From Arthrobacter ipis (GTDB lineage: Bacteria; Actinomycetota; Actinomycetes; Actinomycetales; Micrococcaceae), in the NCBI RefSeq assembly GCF_014694315.1, contig NZ_JAAOXD010000003.1, positions 62,001-126,000 of the forward strand: a DNA stretch of 64,000 bases. The letters run 5' to 3'. Under the pieces are notes generated by a model that saw nothing but the letters and a program-made list of their open reading frames with translations, was not told where the DNA came from and did no database searches. How positions within the stretch are numbered: position 1 is the stretch's first letter; every line of letters starts with the position of its first letter. Of this stretch, positions 17,005-25,584 are shown piece by piece. The translations under genes were made by a program, and so were the position numbers.

Positions 17005-18353
17005 GCCCGTGCTCCAATCGTGCAGGAATCAGCAGGTTCTTCGAGGACGACGGCGTCATCGGCCGTCGCGCTCTGCGCTTCGGTAAGCGCCTGGTCCAGG
17101 TCCCAGAGGATGTCCTCGAGGTCCTCCAGGCCAACCGAGATGCGGACCAGGTCCTCCGGAACACCGGCGGACTCCAGCTGCTCATCGCTGAGCTGCTGGT
17201 GCGTTGTGGACCCGGGGTGGATCACCAGGGTGCGGGCGTCGCCCACGTTGGCCAGGTGCGAGGCCAGCTGCAGGGACTCGATGAACTTCTGGCCGGCTGC
17301 CCGGCCGCCCTTCACGCCGAAGGAGAACACGGAGCCCGGACCCAGAGGCAGGTACTTCCGTGCCCGCTCGAAGTGCGGATGGGAGGGCAGGCCGGAGAAG
17401 TTCACGTAGGCCACGCGTTCGTCGGCCTCAAGCCACTCTGCCACGGCCTGGGCGTTCTTCTGGTGCTCGTCCAGGCGCTGGGGGAGGGTTTCCACGCCCT
17501 GCAGCAGCTGGAAGGCGGACTGCGGGGAAAGGGCGGGGCCGATGTCGCGCAGCTGTTCGCAGCGCAGCTTGGTGAGGAACCCGTATTCGCCGAAGTTGCC
17601 CCACCAGGACACGTTGCCGTACGAGGCCACGGGCTCGGTCATGGTGGGGAACTTGCCGTTGCCCCAGTTGAACCGGCCGCTCTCCACGATGACGCCGCCC
17701 AGGGTGGTGCCGTGGCCGCCGAGGAACTTCGTGGCGGAGTGGATCACGATGTCCGCGCCGTGCTCGATCGGCCGCACGAGGTACGGCGTGCTCAAGGTGG
17801 CGTCGACGACGAGGGGGATGCCGGCGTCGTGCGCCACCTTTGCCAGGGCCGCCAGGTCCTGGACCTCCGACGACGGGTTGGCCACCACCTCGACGAAGAT
17901 CGCCTTGGTGTTCTCCCGGACGGCCGCCGCGTAGTCGGCAGGGTCGGTGCCGGGGACGAACGTGGTGTCCACGCCGAAACGGCGTAGGGTCACGTCGAGC
18001 TGGGTGACCGTGCCGCCATAGAGCTGGGACGCCGCCACGATGTGGTCGCCGGCCTGGGTGAGGGCGGCGAAGGTGATGAACTCCGCGGCCATGCCCGACG
18101 ACGTCGCAACAGCGCCGATGCCGCCCTCCAGCGAGGCGATGCGCTCCTCGAACGCGGCCACTGTCGGGTTGCCGATGCGGGAGTAGATGTTGCCGTACTT
18201 CTGCAGCGCGAAAAGGTTGGCGGCATCCTGGGTGTCCTTGAACACGAAGGACGTGGTCTGGTAAATCGGAACGGCACGGGCGCCGTGTTCGGCGTCGGGA
18301 GTGCCCCCGGCGTGCAGGGCGCGGGTGCGGAATCCGAATTTGCGGTCAGCCAT
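17001..18353 (-). CDS. metY: O-acetylhomoserine aminocarboxypropyltransferase (sulfhydrylase)
   Basis: A 450-residue PLP enzyme of the Cys/Met metabolism family. The PLP-lysine motif is VIHSATKFLGGHGTTLGG, and the substrate segments YQTTSFVFKDTQDAANLFAL and RIGNPTVAAFEERIASLEGG agree with MetY rather than with shorter MetB. It makes homocysteine from O-acetylhomoserine and sulfide, releasing acetate. Start and stop overlap with its neighbours (TAATG with sfnG, ATGA with the CoA-binding gene) show translational coupling. The operon is headed by a SAM riboswitch. Confidence 0.92.
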   Translation of the reverse strand: MADRKFGFRTRALHAGGTPDAEHGARAVPIYQTTSFVFKDTQDAANLFALQKYGNIYSRIGNPTVAAFEERIASLEGGIGAVATSSGMAAEFITFAALTQAGDHIVAASQLYGGTVTQLDVTLRRFGVDTTFVPGTDPADYAAAVRENTKAIFVEVVANPSSEVQDLAALAKVAHDAGIPLVVDATLSTPYLVRPIEHGADIVIHSATKFLGGHGTTLGGVIVESGRFNWGNGKFPTMTEPVASYGNVSWWGNFGEYGFLTKLRCEQLRDIGPALSPQSAFQLLQGVETLPQRLDEHQKNAQAVAEWLEADERVAYVNFSGLPSHPHFERARKYLPLGPGSVFSFGVKGGRAAGQKFIESLQLASHLANVGDARTLVIHPGSTTHQQLSDEQLESAGVPEDLVRISVGLEDLEDILWDLDQALTEAQSATADDAVVLEEPADSCTIGARA

Positions 18354-19570
18354 TAGACAGTCACCAGCCCGGGAGTTGAGCCCGCTCCGCTGGTTGAGCT
18401 TGTCGAAACCCCGGAAAGGTCCAGTTCCGTGCCGTTCTTGCGCGCCAGGTCCGCCTCGAGTTCACGGACGATCGGCAGGATGTCCTGGCCGAAGGCAGCC
18501 ACTTCCTCCTGGAAGTGCAGGTAGCAGGTAAGCAACAGGTTCACGCCAATCTTCTTGTACTCCACGATGCGCTCGGCGATCTGCTCCGGGGTGCCGATCA
18601 GCTGCGTCTTGAAGCCGTCATTGTACTGAATGAGATCCTCGAAGGAGGAGTCGGCCCACATGCCCTTGCCGTCCTTAGTGGACGCTCCGGCTTCCTGGAC
18701 GGCGTCCCGGAAGCCCTGGACCGCCGGCTTGTGTGCCTTCTCCACGATCTCGCGGAGGGTGTCGCGTGCTTCCTTCTCGGAGTCGCGGGCGATGACGAAG
18801 CCGTTGAGGCCGAACCGGGGTGCGGCCAGCGCACCGTCGGTGCCGCGCTTGGTTTCGCCTGACGCTGCGACCACGCCGGCGATGTTTTCCTTGAATCCCT
18901 CCAGGTCCTTGCCGTTGGAGAAGTACCAGTCGGCGACGCGGCCCGCGGTGGCCTGGGCCGCCGTCGAATTTCCACCGAAGAAGATCTCCGGGTGCGCGCG
19001 CCCCGGAACGTCCACGGGGGCGGGGTTCAGGGTGAAGTCGGTGATGTTGTAGTACTTGCCGGCCTGGCTGTAGTCCTTCTCGGTCCACAGTCCGCGCAGC
19101 ACCCTGATGAATTCCTCGGTGCGGACGTAGCGTTCGTCGTGCTCCAGCCATTCGAGGCCGAAGTTGGTGAACTCGTTCTTGAGCCAGCCGGAGACGATGT
19201 TGACGGCAGCGCGGCCGTTGGAGATGTGGTCCGCGGTGATGATGTACTTGGCCAGCACGCCGGGGTGCCACATGCCAGGGTGGACGGCGGCAATCACCTT
19301 GAGGCGTTCGGTGGCGGCGAGCAGGGCGAGGCTGAAGGACGTCGCCTCGTGCTGCTTGTCGGCGCCGTAGGATGCGGCATAGCGGGTCTGCGTCAGGGCG
19401 TATTCGAAGCCGGATTCCTCGGCGATGCGGGCCAGCTTCTTGTTGTAGTCGAAGTCCCAGCTGGTGCGCTGCTCGATGGTGGAGACCACCAGGCCGCCGG
19501 ACACGTTCGGCACCCAGTAGGCGAACTTCAGCGGTTCGGAAAGACGGGCTACGTTGCTGATGTCGTTCAT
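18353..19570 (-). CDS. sfnG: dimethylsulfone monooxygenase-like FMNH2-dependent enzyme
   Basis: A 405-residue bacterial-luciferase-family monooxygenase. KFAYWVPNVSGGLVVSTIEQ, RTSWDFDYNKKLARIAE and NIVSGWLKNEFT closely resemble SfnG, which oxidises dimethylsulfone to methanesulfinate and so supplies sulfur. ATG 19570 has AAAGGAACG at good spacing. The last residues (GVSTSSTSGAGS) are encoded by a short Arthrobacter-type repeat at 18391-18410 and are probably a recent C-terminal addition. It lies between acs and metY, in an operon under a SAM riboswitch. Confidence 0.88.
   Translation of the reverse strand: MNDISNVARLSEPLKFAYWVPNVSGGLVVSTIEQRTSWDFDYNKKLARIAEESGFEYALTQTRYAASYGADKQHEATSFSLALLAATERLKVIAAVHPGMWHPGVLAKYIITADHISNGRAAVNIVSGWLKNEFTNFGLEWLEHDERYVRTEEFIRVLRGLWTEKDYSQAGKYYNITDFTLNPAPVDVPGRAHPEIFFGGNSTAAQATAGRVADWYFSNGKDLEGFKENIAGVVAASGETKRGTDGALAAPRFGLNGFVIARDSEKEARDTLREIVEKAHKPAVQGFRDAVQEAGASTKDGKGMWADSSFEDLIQYNDGFKTQLIGTPEQIAERIVEYKKIGVNLLLTCYLHFQEEVAAFGQDILPIVRELEADLARKNGTELDLSGVSTSSTSGAGSTPGLVTV
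18391..18410 (-). repeat. short repeat inside the sfnG 3' end
   Basis: On the minus strand GGTTTCGACAAGCTCAACCA, matching 16 of 20 bases with the repeat in acs (19836-19855). It encodes VSTSSTS at the C-terminus of the monooxygenase. Confidence 0.55.
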
Positions 19571-19580
19571 GATCGTTCCT

Positions 19581-21806
19581 TTACTTCTGCCCGGAGTTGG
19601 GGTTTCCGGGGACGGCGGTAGCGCGGCGGTGCAGCGCATCCTGGATACCGGCAATGGCCGGTTCATTCTGGAGTGAGGTGGTGTCGCCCAGCGCGGTTCC
19701 CTCGAAAAGCTGGGTCAGCAGGCGGCGCATGATCTTGCCGCTGCGGGTCTTGGGTACGTCAGGGACAACGACGACGTCGCGTGGCTTGGCGATCGGGCCG
19801 ATCTTCCTGGCAACGTGGTTGCGAAGTTCGTCCTGGATCTCGACAAGCTCGATCATCGGATTGCCCTTCAGAACCACAAACGCGACGACGGCGTGCCCCG
19901 TCTTCGGGTCCGCGACCGGACAGACGCCCGCTTCCACCACGTCCGGGTGGGTGACGAGGGCGGACTCGATCTCGATCGTGGAGAGCAGGTGGCCTGAGAC
20001 GTTGAGGGTGTCGTCCACCCGCCCCAGGATCCAGATGTCGCCGTCGTCGTCGTATTTGGCGCCGTCGCCGGCAAGGAACCAGCCCTGCTCCGCGTACTGG
20101 CTCCAGTAGGAGTCGAAGTAGCGGCGCGGGTTGCCCCAGACTGTACGGGCGATCGCCGGGCCCGGCTGGTCCACCACGATGAAGCCCTGCACGCCTGGGC
20201 CGGTGCGGTTCCCTGCCTCGTCCACCACGCGGGTGCTGACGCCCGGGAGCGGCCGGGCGGCGCAGCCGGGCTTGAACTCGCTGTCCGTGGGCGCGGGGGA
20301 CATGATGGTGGCCCCGGTTTCGGACTGCCACCACGTATCCACCATGGGTGCGGTGCCTGCGCCGAGGTTGTCACGGAGCCAGCGCCACGCCTCCGGGTTC
20401 ACGGCCTCGCCCACCGTGCCAAGCAGGCGGATGGAGGAGAAGTCGTAGCTGTCCGGAACGCCGTCCGGGAACCAGCCCATGAGCGAGCGGACCAGGGTGG
20501 GTGCCGTGTAGTACTGCGTGACGCCGTAGCGTTCGATGATCTCGAAGTGCCTGCCGGGATGCGGGGTGTTGGGCGTGCCCTCGAAGATCACCTGTGTGAC
20601 GCCGTTGGAGAGCGGGCCGTAGATCTCGTAGGTGTGCGCGGTGACCCAGGCGAGGTCGGCGGTGCACCAGTGCACATCCTGGTCCCGGAGCGCAGGGTCC
20701 GGATTGCTGAACAGGTGCTCGAAGCTCCACGATGCCTGGGTCAGGTAGCCGCCCGAGGTGTGAACGAGCCCCTTGGGCTTACCCGTGGTGCCGGAGGTGT
20801 ACATGATGAACAGGGGAGTCTCGGCGTCGAACGCTTCCGGTTCGTGCACGTCAGAGGCGGGTTCGACGGCGTCGTGCCACCAGACGTCGCGGCCTGCGGT
20901 CATGGGGACCGTTGCGAGATCTTCGGGGGCTGTGGTGCGGTTGATGACCAGGACGCGCTCGATGGCGTTGTCCCCGGCGACGGCGGCGTCTGCGTTGTCC
21001 TTGACCGGCACCGCGACGCCGCGGCGGAACTGGCCGTCGGTGGTTACCAGCAGCTTCGCGCCGGTGTCCTCGACGCGGAAGCGGAGTGCCTCGGCGGAGA
21101 ATCCGCCGAACACCAGGGAGTGAACGGCGCCGATCCGGGCCACCGCGAGGGTGATGATGACCGTTTCCGGGATCACGGGGAGGTAGATGACCACGCGGTC
21201 GCCCTTGGTGATGCCGAGGGCCAGCAGGGCGTTGGCGGCCTTGGACACTTCACGCTGCAGCTCGGCGTAGGTGATGGTGCGGCGGTCGCCCGGTTCGCCC
21301 TCGAAGAAAAGCGCCACCTTGTCCCCGCGACCGGCGGTGACATGGCGGTCCACGCAGTTGTACGCCACGTTCAGCCTGCCGCCGTCGAACCACTTGATCT
21401 CGGGTCCACGGCCGGCTTCGACGTCGGCGGGCAGCCAGCTGTGCGCCGTGTGCCAAGGTTTCTGGGTGCCCGGGTCCTGGGAGCCAGGTTCCTGGCCGTC
21501 GGCGCGCTCGGCCCAGTCCAGCCGGAGCGCCTGTTCCTCCCAGAAGGCCACGTTGCCGGGGTCGGCAATAGGGGCCGGGTCGACCATGGGGGTGGTGCCG
21601 CTGTGACGCGCCGGCCCGTCGGTGGGGACGCCGTGCACTGCGCCGTCCGTTGGCTCGGTCGAGGACCATCCCGAAGAGCCGCTGAAGGAGCCGGGCGCGT
21701 CACGCAGCCCTGCTTCGTTCGCCGTCGCGTCCGAAGTGGTTTGTGGGGTTGCCTTGGACGGAATCCGGGCAAGGGTGGGCAGGGCAGAAGTATTCTCTGG
21801 GGTCAT
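19581..21806 (-). CDS. acs: acetyl-CoA synthetase (acetate-CoA ligase, AMP-forming)
   Basis: A 741-residue member of the adenylate-forming family. The P-loop-like motif is FIMYTSGTTGKPKGLVHT, with VDTWWQSETG and the hinge/C-terminal motif PKTRSGKIMRRLL (the acetylatable lysine). The AcsA-type N-terminus (AEDGRGPEIKWFDGG-like: RGPEIKWFDGGRLNVAYNC) supports acetate as substrate. The N-terminus is about 70 residues longer than usual and low in complexity. ATG 21806 is selected because GGAG at 21814-21817 is seven bases upstream. A repeat at 19836-19855 encodes IELVEI in the C-terminal domain. A SAM riboswitch overlaps its ribosome binding site. Confidence 0.92.
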   Translation of the reverse strand: MTPENTSALPTLARIPSKATPQTTSDATANEAGLRDAPGSFSGSSGWSSTEPTDGAVHGVPTDGPARHSGTTPMVDPAPIADPGNVAFWEEQALRLDWAERADGQEPGSQDPGTQKPWHTAHSWLPADVEAGRGPEIKWFDGGRLNVAYNCVDRHVTAGRGDKVALFFEGEPGDRRTITYAELQREVSKAANALLALGITKGDRVVIYLPVIPETVIITLAVARIGAVHSLVFGGFSAEALRFRVEDTGAKLLVTTDGQFRRGVAVPVKDNADAAVAGDNAIERVLVINRTTAPEDLATVPMTAGRDVWWHDAVEPASDVHEPEAFDAETPLFIMYTSGTTGKPKGLVHTSGGYLTQASWSFEHLFSNPDPALRDQDVHWCTADLAWVTAHTYEIYGPLSNGVTQVIFEGTPNTPHPGRHFEIIERYGVTQYYTAPTLVRSLMGWFPDGVPDSYDFSSIRLLGTVGEAVNPEAWRWLRDNLGAGTAPMVDTWWQSETGATIMSPAPTDSEFKPGCAARPLPGVSTRVVDEAGNRTGPGVQGFIVVDQPGPAIARTVWGNPRRYFDSYWSQYAEQGWFLAGDGAKYDDDGDIWILGRVDDTLNVSGHLLSTIEIESALVTHPDVVEAGVCPVADPKTGHAVVAFVVLKGNPMIELVEIQDELRNHVARKIGPIAKPRDVVVVPDVPKTRSGKIMRRLLTQLFEGTALGDTTSLQNEPAIAGIQDALHRRATAVPGNPNSGQK
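19836..19855 (+). repeat. short repeat inside acs
   Basis: GATCTCGACAAGCTCGATCA on the plus strand, read on the minus strand as MIELVEI. It matches 18 of 20 bases with the purL copy (29310-29329, minus strand). Confidence 0.5.
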
Positions 21807-21813
21807 TGCAGCA

Positions 21814-21948
21814 CTCCATCGGTCCTGGCAGTAGCACCCCTGGTCCTCCGCCGGAACGGAAAAACAGTTACGTGGGAATGGTCGTCTCACGTCACCGGGG
21901 TTGCTGCGGCTTCATCGATCCAGGTCTCTCGGCCGCTCGGGATGGTCA
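21814..21948 (-). promoter_or_regulatory. SAM-I (S-box) riboswitch controlling acs operon
   Basis: On the minus strand the leader has the S-box blocks in order: P1 5' strand CCATC, CGAGCGGCCGAGAGACCTGG, ATCGATGAAGCCGCAGCAACC, then GGGGTGCTACTGCC and the P1 3' strand GATGG. These match the SAM-I consensus (GAUGAA-GCC-GCAACC ... GGUGCUA). The P1 3' strand runs into GGAG, the Shine-Dalgarno of acs, seven bases before the ATG. SAM binding, which stabilises P1, would therefore hide the ribosome binding site: a translational off-switch. No terminator hairpin with a T-run lies between it and the gene. Recognised by eye, not by covariance search. Confidence 0.85.
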
Positions 21949-22091
21949 CTACCTACTAGAGCCGAGTCGCAGCATTTCTCAAAATCGACACCTTTTGAGC
22001 TGTAATATTCGTTCATCACGGTCGCAGGCGCTGCCAGTCATCCAGATATTCGGAAAAGACCGTCGAATTGCCGCAGGAGTAGAGTTGAGGC

Positions 22092-22517
22092 ATGGCTCAC
22101 GAAAACGATCCGGCGGTTGTCGACCGACTCATGCGAACGAAGGGCACCTGGGCCATCGTCGGTCTGACCCGGAATGAGTGGCGCTCGGCGTACGATGTCT
22201 CGCTGTTTGTCCGCGACCGCATGGGCATGGAGATCATTCCGGTTAACCTGCCGGGCGACGACGTGCACGGGGAGAAGGGCTACCGTTCCCTCTCCGAGAT
22301 TCCGGCGGAAAAGCACCCGATCGACGTCGTCGACTGTTTCGTCAATTCGCAGAAGGTAGGACCCGTGATCGATCAGGCCATCGCCGTCGGGGCCAAGGCT
22401 GTGTGGCTGCAGCTCGGCGTGTTCGATGACGCCGCCGTGGAGCGCGCGAAGGCCGCCGGGCTGGACGTCGTCGTGAATTCATGCCCTGCCCGCGAAGGCT
22501 GGCGCGTGGGCATTTAG
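22092..22517 (+). CDS. CoA-binding domain protein (YccU-like), second copy
   Basis: A 141-residue single Rossmann domain: WAIVGLTRNEWRSAYDVSLF, then IIPVNLPGDDVHGEKGYRSL and KAVWLQLGVFDDAAVERAKA, ending in NSCPAREGWRVGI. It is a paralogue of the protein at 16510-17004 and stands divergently upstream of the acs operon. Function of stand-alone CoA-binding proteins is unknown; some bind CoA covalently through the conserved cysteine, here in NSCPA. RBS-like GGAG precedes the ATG. Confidence 0.85.
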   Translation: MAHENDPAVVDRLMRTKGTWAIVGLTRNEWRSAYDVSLFVRDRMGMEIIPVNLPGDDVHGEKGYRSLSEIPAEKHPIDVVDCFVNSQKVGPVIDQAIAVGAKAVWLQLGVFDDAAVERAKAAGLDVVVNSCPAREGWRVGI

Positions 22518-22534
22518 CCCGTGCCGGCTCTAGT

Positions 22535-23563
22535 TCAGGGCCTCATTAGCTCGGGGTAGTGGCGCTCGGTCACGTCCGGGTGGGCACGCATCCGGCCTTT
22601 GAGCATGTTCTGGCCGAACGAGGCGAGCATCGGGTTGGTGGGGTCGTCCGAGATGCCGCGCGCCTGGGCCTTGAGTTCCGCCGGGAGGGGCACCGGATCG
22701 ATTACCGCGTCAAGGCGGGGCGACCAGAAAAACGGGACGGAGTAACGGTCCACGCCGGGAGGCGGAGCTTTGACCCGGTGGATGGTGGCGGCCAGATAAC
22801 CCTCGGTGGCCACTTCGAGCATTTCGCCCAGGTTCACTACCAGCGCTTCGGGGATGGGTTCCACCGGTGCCCACGCGCTCGCACCCGGAGGCAGTACTTC
22901 AAGGCCGCCCACGTCATCCTGGAGCAGGAGGGTCACAAATCCGTAGTCCGCATGGGAGCCCACGCCCTGGTCTCCGGCCGCTTCCACTACGCCGCCGACG
23001 TAATGGACCAGCTTGCCCATCCAGGCAGGGGAATCCCTGAAAGGCTCGTCGAAATAGTTCTCCGGCTGCTTCAGGGACACGGCGATGGCCCGCATGAGCT
23101 CGGCCCCCACCTTGGACATGAGCTCGGCCCAGGCCATCGCCGCCTGCTTCAGCTCCGGCATGGACTCATCCGGCCACAGATTGTGGCCCTGCAGGAGCCA
23201 ATACGGCTGCTCGGGCGGATAGTCGTGCACGGGTTCCCGGTCGGGTGAGTAGTCGATCTGCTCGCGCGCATCCGCCCTGCCCTGCGTGACCTCCGTTCCC
23301 ATCCGGGTGTAGCCACGGAAATGCGGGGACAGCCGGTTGTCGAGCTTCATGCGTTCCTCGAGGGGCAGGTCGAAAAAGCGCCTGATCGTTGCCAGCAGCT
23401 CCTTGGCCTGGCCGGGTGCACCGCCGTAGCCGATGACCTGGAAGAAACCGACGCGGTGCGTGGCATCGCGGAGCTCCTCAATGAACTCCGGATTGAACGA
23501 ACCGTCGGCCCGGCGGGCGGAGCCGAGATCCAGTACAGGTATGGTGTCCCGGGCAGCTGCCAT
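22535..23563 (-). CDS. 2-oxoglutarate/Fe(II) oxygenase of the isopenicillin N synthase family
   Basis: A 342-residue enzyme with the DIOX_N start (IPVLDLGSARRADGSFNPEF) and the double-stranded beta-helix core. The iron facial triad is GSHADYGFVTLL (His, Asp) and ATIHRVKAP (His). The 2-oxoglutarate-binding Arg-X-Ser is DRYSVPFFWSP. In bacteria this group includes ethylene-forming and antibiotic-related oxygenases, as well as many of unknown substrate. It converges with the CoA-binding gene and diverges from the MmcQ gene. Confidence 0.88.
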   Translation of the reverse strand: MAAARDTIPVLDLGSARRADGSFNPEFIEELRDATHRVGFFQVIGYGGAPGQAKELLATIRRFFDLPLEERMKLDNRLSPHFRGYTRMGTEVTQGRADAREQIDYSPDREPVHDYPPEQPYWLLQGHNLWPDESMPELKQAAMAWAELMSKVGAELMRAIAVSLKQPENYFDEPFRDSPAWMGKLVHYVGGVVEAAGDQGVGSHADYGFVTLLLQDDVGGLEVLPPGASAWAPVEPIPEALVVNLGEMLEVATEGYLAATIHRVKAPPPGVDRYSVPFFWSPRLDAVIDPVPLPAELKAQARGISDDPTNPMLASFGQNMLKGRMRAHPDVTERHYPELMRP

Positions 23564-23608
23564 ATTCGCAGACTAGCACCGCCCGGAAAGGGTTTGTAGG
23601 CTCGCAGC

Positions 23609-24013
23609 ATGGATCAAGCCGCCCTGAGAAAAATCTGCCTGTCGTTTCCGGGCGCCTTCGAGGACTTCCCGTTCGGGCCCGAAACGTCGGTATTCAAGGT
23701 CAGGGCGGCGGTGTCCGGTGGGGCGCGGCAGGAGGCCAAGATGTTCGCCGCCTCCGCCATGGACCCTGATGACTGGTCGGTGAGCCTCAAGTGCGAGCCT
23801 GCCCTGGCAGAACAGCTCCGGGCCGTGCATCCCGAGATCACCGGGGCGTGGCACATGAACAAGACGCACTGGAACGGCGTCCGGCTGGACGGGGCGCTGC
23901 CCGACGACATGGTCCGGGACATGGTGGAGGACTCCTACGACCTTGTGGTTGCCTCGCTGAGCCGGAAACAGCGGGAGCAGCTTGGCTGGGCCGGGCAGGT
24001 GCGCAATGGCTAA
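23609..24013 (+). CDS. MmcQ/YjbR family protein
   Basis: A 134-residue member of the MmcQ/YjbR (CyaY-fold) family: ALRKICLSFPGAFEDFPFGP at the start and the WVSV-like strand DDWSVSLKCEP, with NKTHWNGVRLDGALPDDMVR near the C-terminus. Fold suggests DNA binding, function unknown. Its end overlaps the DUF1990 gene by eight bases, so the two are co-expressed. Confidence 0.88.
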   Translation: MDQAALRKICLSFPGAFEDFPFGPETSVFKVRAAVSGGARQEAKMFAASAMDPDDWSVSLKCEPALAEQLRAVHPEITGAWHMNKTHWNGVRLDGALPDDMVRDMVEDSYDLVVASLSRKQREQLGWAGQVRNG

Positions 24014-24554
24014 AAGGCGGCTGGCACGCGGTGCCCTCAACTACGCGGAGATCGGCGCCACCGAGCGCGGCGGGTCCCCGGCAGGCTACCGCCGGGTGGC
24101 GTCCCGCACCTATCTCGGACAGGGGACGGACGCCTACCACCGGGTGGCCCAGGGGATCCTGGCCTGGGAACTGCAGCGGCGGTCCGGGCTGCGCGTCCGG
24201 ACCGGGTCCGACGTCGTTGTTCCCGGCGCGCGCGTGGTGAGCGGTTTCGGCGTCGGGCCCTTCCGCCTCAGCGCGCCCTGCGAGGTGGTGTGGGTGCACC
24301 GTCCCGTGCCGGGCGGCGGACCGCAGTCGGCCGGCTTCGGCTACGGCTCCCTGCCCGGCCACCCGGTCCGCGGTGAGGAGTCGTTTGAGGCCGAGATCGA
24401 CGCCCAGGGCAGGGTCTACCTCAGCATCACTGCGTTCAGCAGGCCGTCCAACTGGTTCTACGCTGCCGGCGGCGCGCTGGCCCGCCGCGCGCAGCGCCTC
24501 ATGACTTCCCGATACATTGAAGGTGCACGCCAACTCGCCGCAGGTGAAAGCTGA
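24006..24554 (+). CDS. DUF1990 family protein
   Basis: A 182-residue protein of the DUF1990 family: LNYAEIGATERGG, SGFGVGPFRLSAPCEVVWVH and the ending MTSRYIEGARQLA. Also FGYGSLPGHPVRGEESFEAE, the strand typical of the family. The ATG at 24006 overlaps the YjbR stop. Function unknown. Confidence 0.85.
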   Translation: MAKRRLARGALNYAEIGATERGGSPAGYRRVASRTYLGQGTDAYHRVAQGILAWELQRRSGLRVRTGSDVVVPGARVVSGFGVGPFRLSAPCEVVWVHRPVPGGGPQSAGFGYGSLPGHPVRGEESFEAEIDAQGRVYLSITAFSRPSNWFYAAGGALARRAQRLMTSRYIEGARQLAAGES

Positions 24555-24567
24555 TCAGGAGAGGTAC

Positions 24568-25218
24568 ATGCTGGACCAAAAGAGCCTTGACCTTTTGTGG
24601 AACTTCGAGGATCCGAAGCTGTCCGAGCAGCGTTTCCGGGACGCGCTGGCCGACCCCCGATACGACGCCGACGAACGGGCAGAACTCTCCACGCAGCTGG
24701 GGCGGGCCATCGGGCTTCAGGGTCGCTACGAAGAGGCCGATGCCCTGCTCGACTCGATCGACGGGGACGAGCCGACGGTTGGTGTCCGCGTCCTGCTGGA
24801 GCGCGGGCGGGTCCTGAACGCGAGCGGGCACGCGGCCATGGCGGTGCCACTGTTTGAGCAGGCGGCCGAGCTCGGCGACCATCTTGGCGAGGAGTTCCTG
24901 GCCGTGGACGCACTGCACATGCTGGCCATCGCCGACTCCGCCCACGCGGAGCTCTGGACCCGCAGCGCCCTGGAGTACGCCTCGACGGTCCACGACGAGC
25001 GGACCAAGCGCTGGATGGTGGCGCTGCACAACAACCTGGGCTGGACTCTGCACGGAGCAGGCCGGCTCACCGCGGCCCTCGTGGAGTTCCAGCTGGCCGA
25101 GCAGTGGGCCGAACGCGTCGGAACCCCGGCCCAGCAGAAGTATGCCCGCGAGGCCATCGAGGAGTGCGAGCAGGCGCTCGCCTCCGGACAGAACGCACAA
25201 ACCCAAGGAAAGGCATAA
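24568..25218 (+). CDS. tetratricopeptide-repeat protein
   Basis: 216 residues, all alpha-helical. Repeated helix pairs are visible (AELSTQLGRAIGLQGRYEEA, GRVLNASGHAAMAVPLFEQA, HNNLGWTLHGAGRLTAALVE), which are TPR-like. It probably acts as a scaffold; no catalytic domain. ATG 24568 is chosen over an upstream in-frame ATG because AGGAGAGG at 24557-24564 is well placed for it. The next gene begins five bases after the stop codon. Confidence 0.8.
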   Translation: MLDQKSLDLLWNFEDPKLSEQRFRDALADPRYDADERAELSTQLGRAIGLQGRYEEADALLDSIDGDEPTVGVRVLLERGRVLNASGHAAMAVPLFEQAAELGDHLGEEFLAVDALHMLAIADSAHAELWTRSALEYASTVHDERTKRWMVALHNNLGWTLHGAGRLTAALVEFQLAEQWAERVGTPAQQKYAREAIEECEQALASGQNAQTQGKA

Positions 25219-25223
25219 ATCCC

Positions 25224-25541
25224 GTGATATTCATCGTGGTCAAGTTCAAGGTCAAGCCAGACTGGTCCGACAAATGGCTCGGCCTCGTGGCTGACTTCAC
25301 GGAGACCACCCGCAAGGAGCCGGGCAACCTGTGGTTCGACTGGTCCCGCAGCGTGGACGACCCCAACGAGTTCGTCCTGGTCGAAGCGTTCAAGGACGAT
25401 GCCGCCGGGGACCATGTCAACAGCGCCCACTTCAAGAAAGCCATGGCGGACATGCCGCAGGCCCTCGCGGAGACCCCGCGAATCATCAGCCGCCAGCTCG
25501 AAGGCGACGGCTGGGACGCGATGGGCGAACTTACGATTTAA
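25224..25541 (+). CDS. putative quinol monooxygenase (ABM domain)
   Basis: A 105-residue single antibiotic-biosynthesis-monooxygenase domain. VVKFKVKPDWSDKWLGLVAD, the conserved EPGNLWFDWSRSVDDPNEFV and EAFKDDAAGDHVNSAHFKKA match the YgiN-like group. Usually dimeric and cofactor-free. GTG 25224 follows AAGGAAAGG; it is five bases after the TPR gene and so in the same operon. Confidence 0.85.
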   Translation: MIFIVVKFKVKPDWSDKWLGLVADFTETTRKEPGNLWFDWSRSVDDPNEFVLVEAFKDDAAGDHVNSAHFKKAMADMPQALAETPRIISRQLEGDGWDAMGELTI

Positions 25542-25584
25542 ACCCCACCGGTTGCCGGCAGGGACAATCGATAGCATTAAGGGC

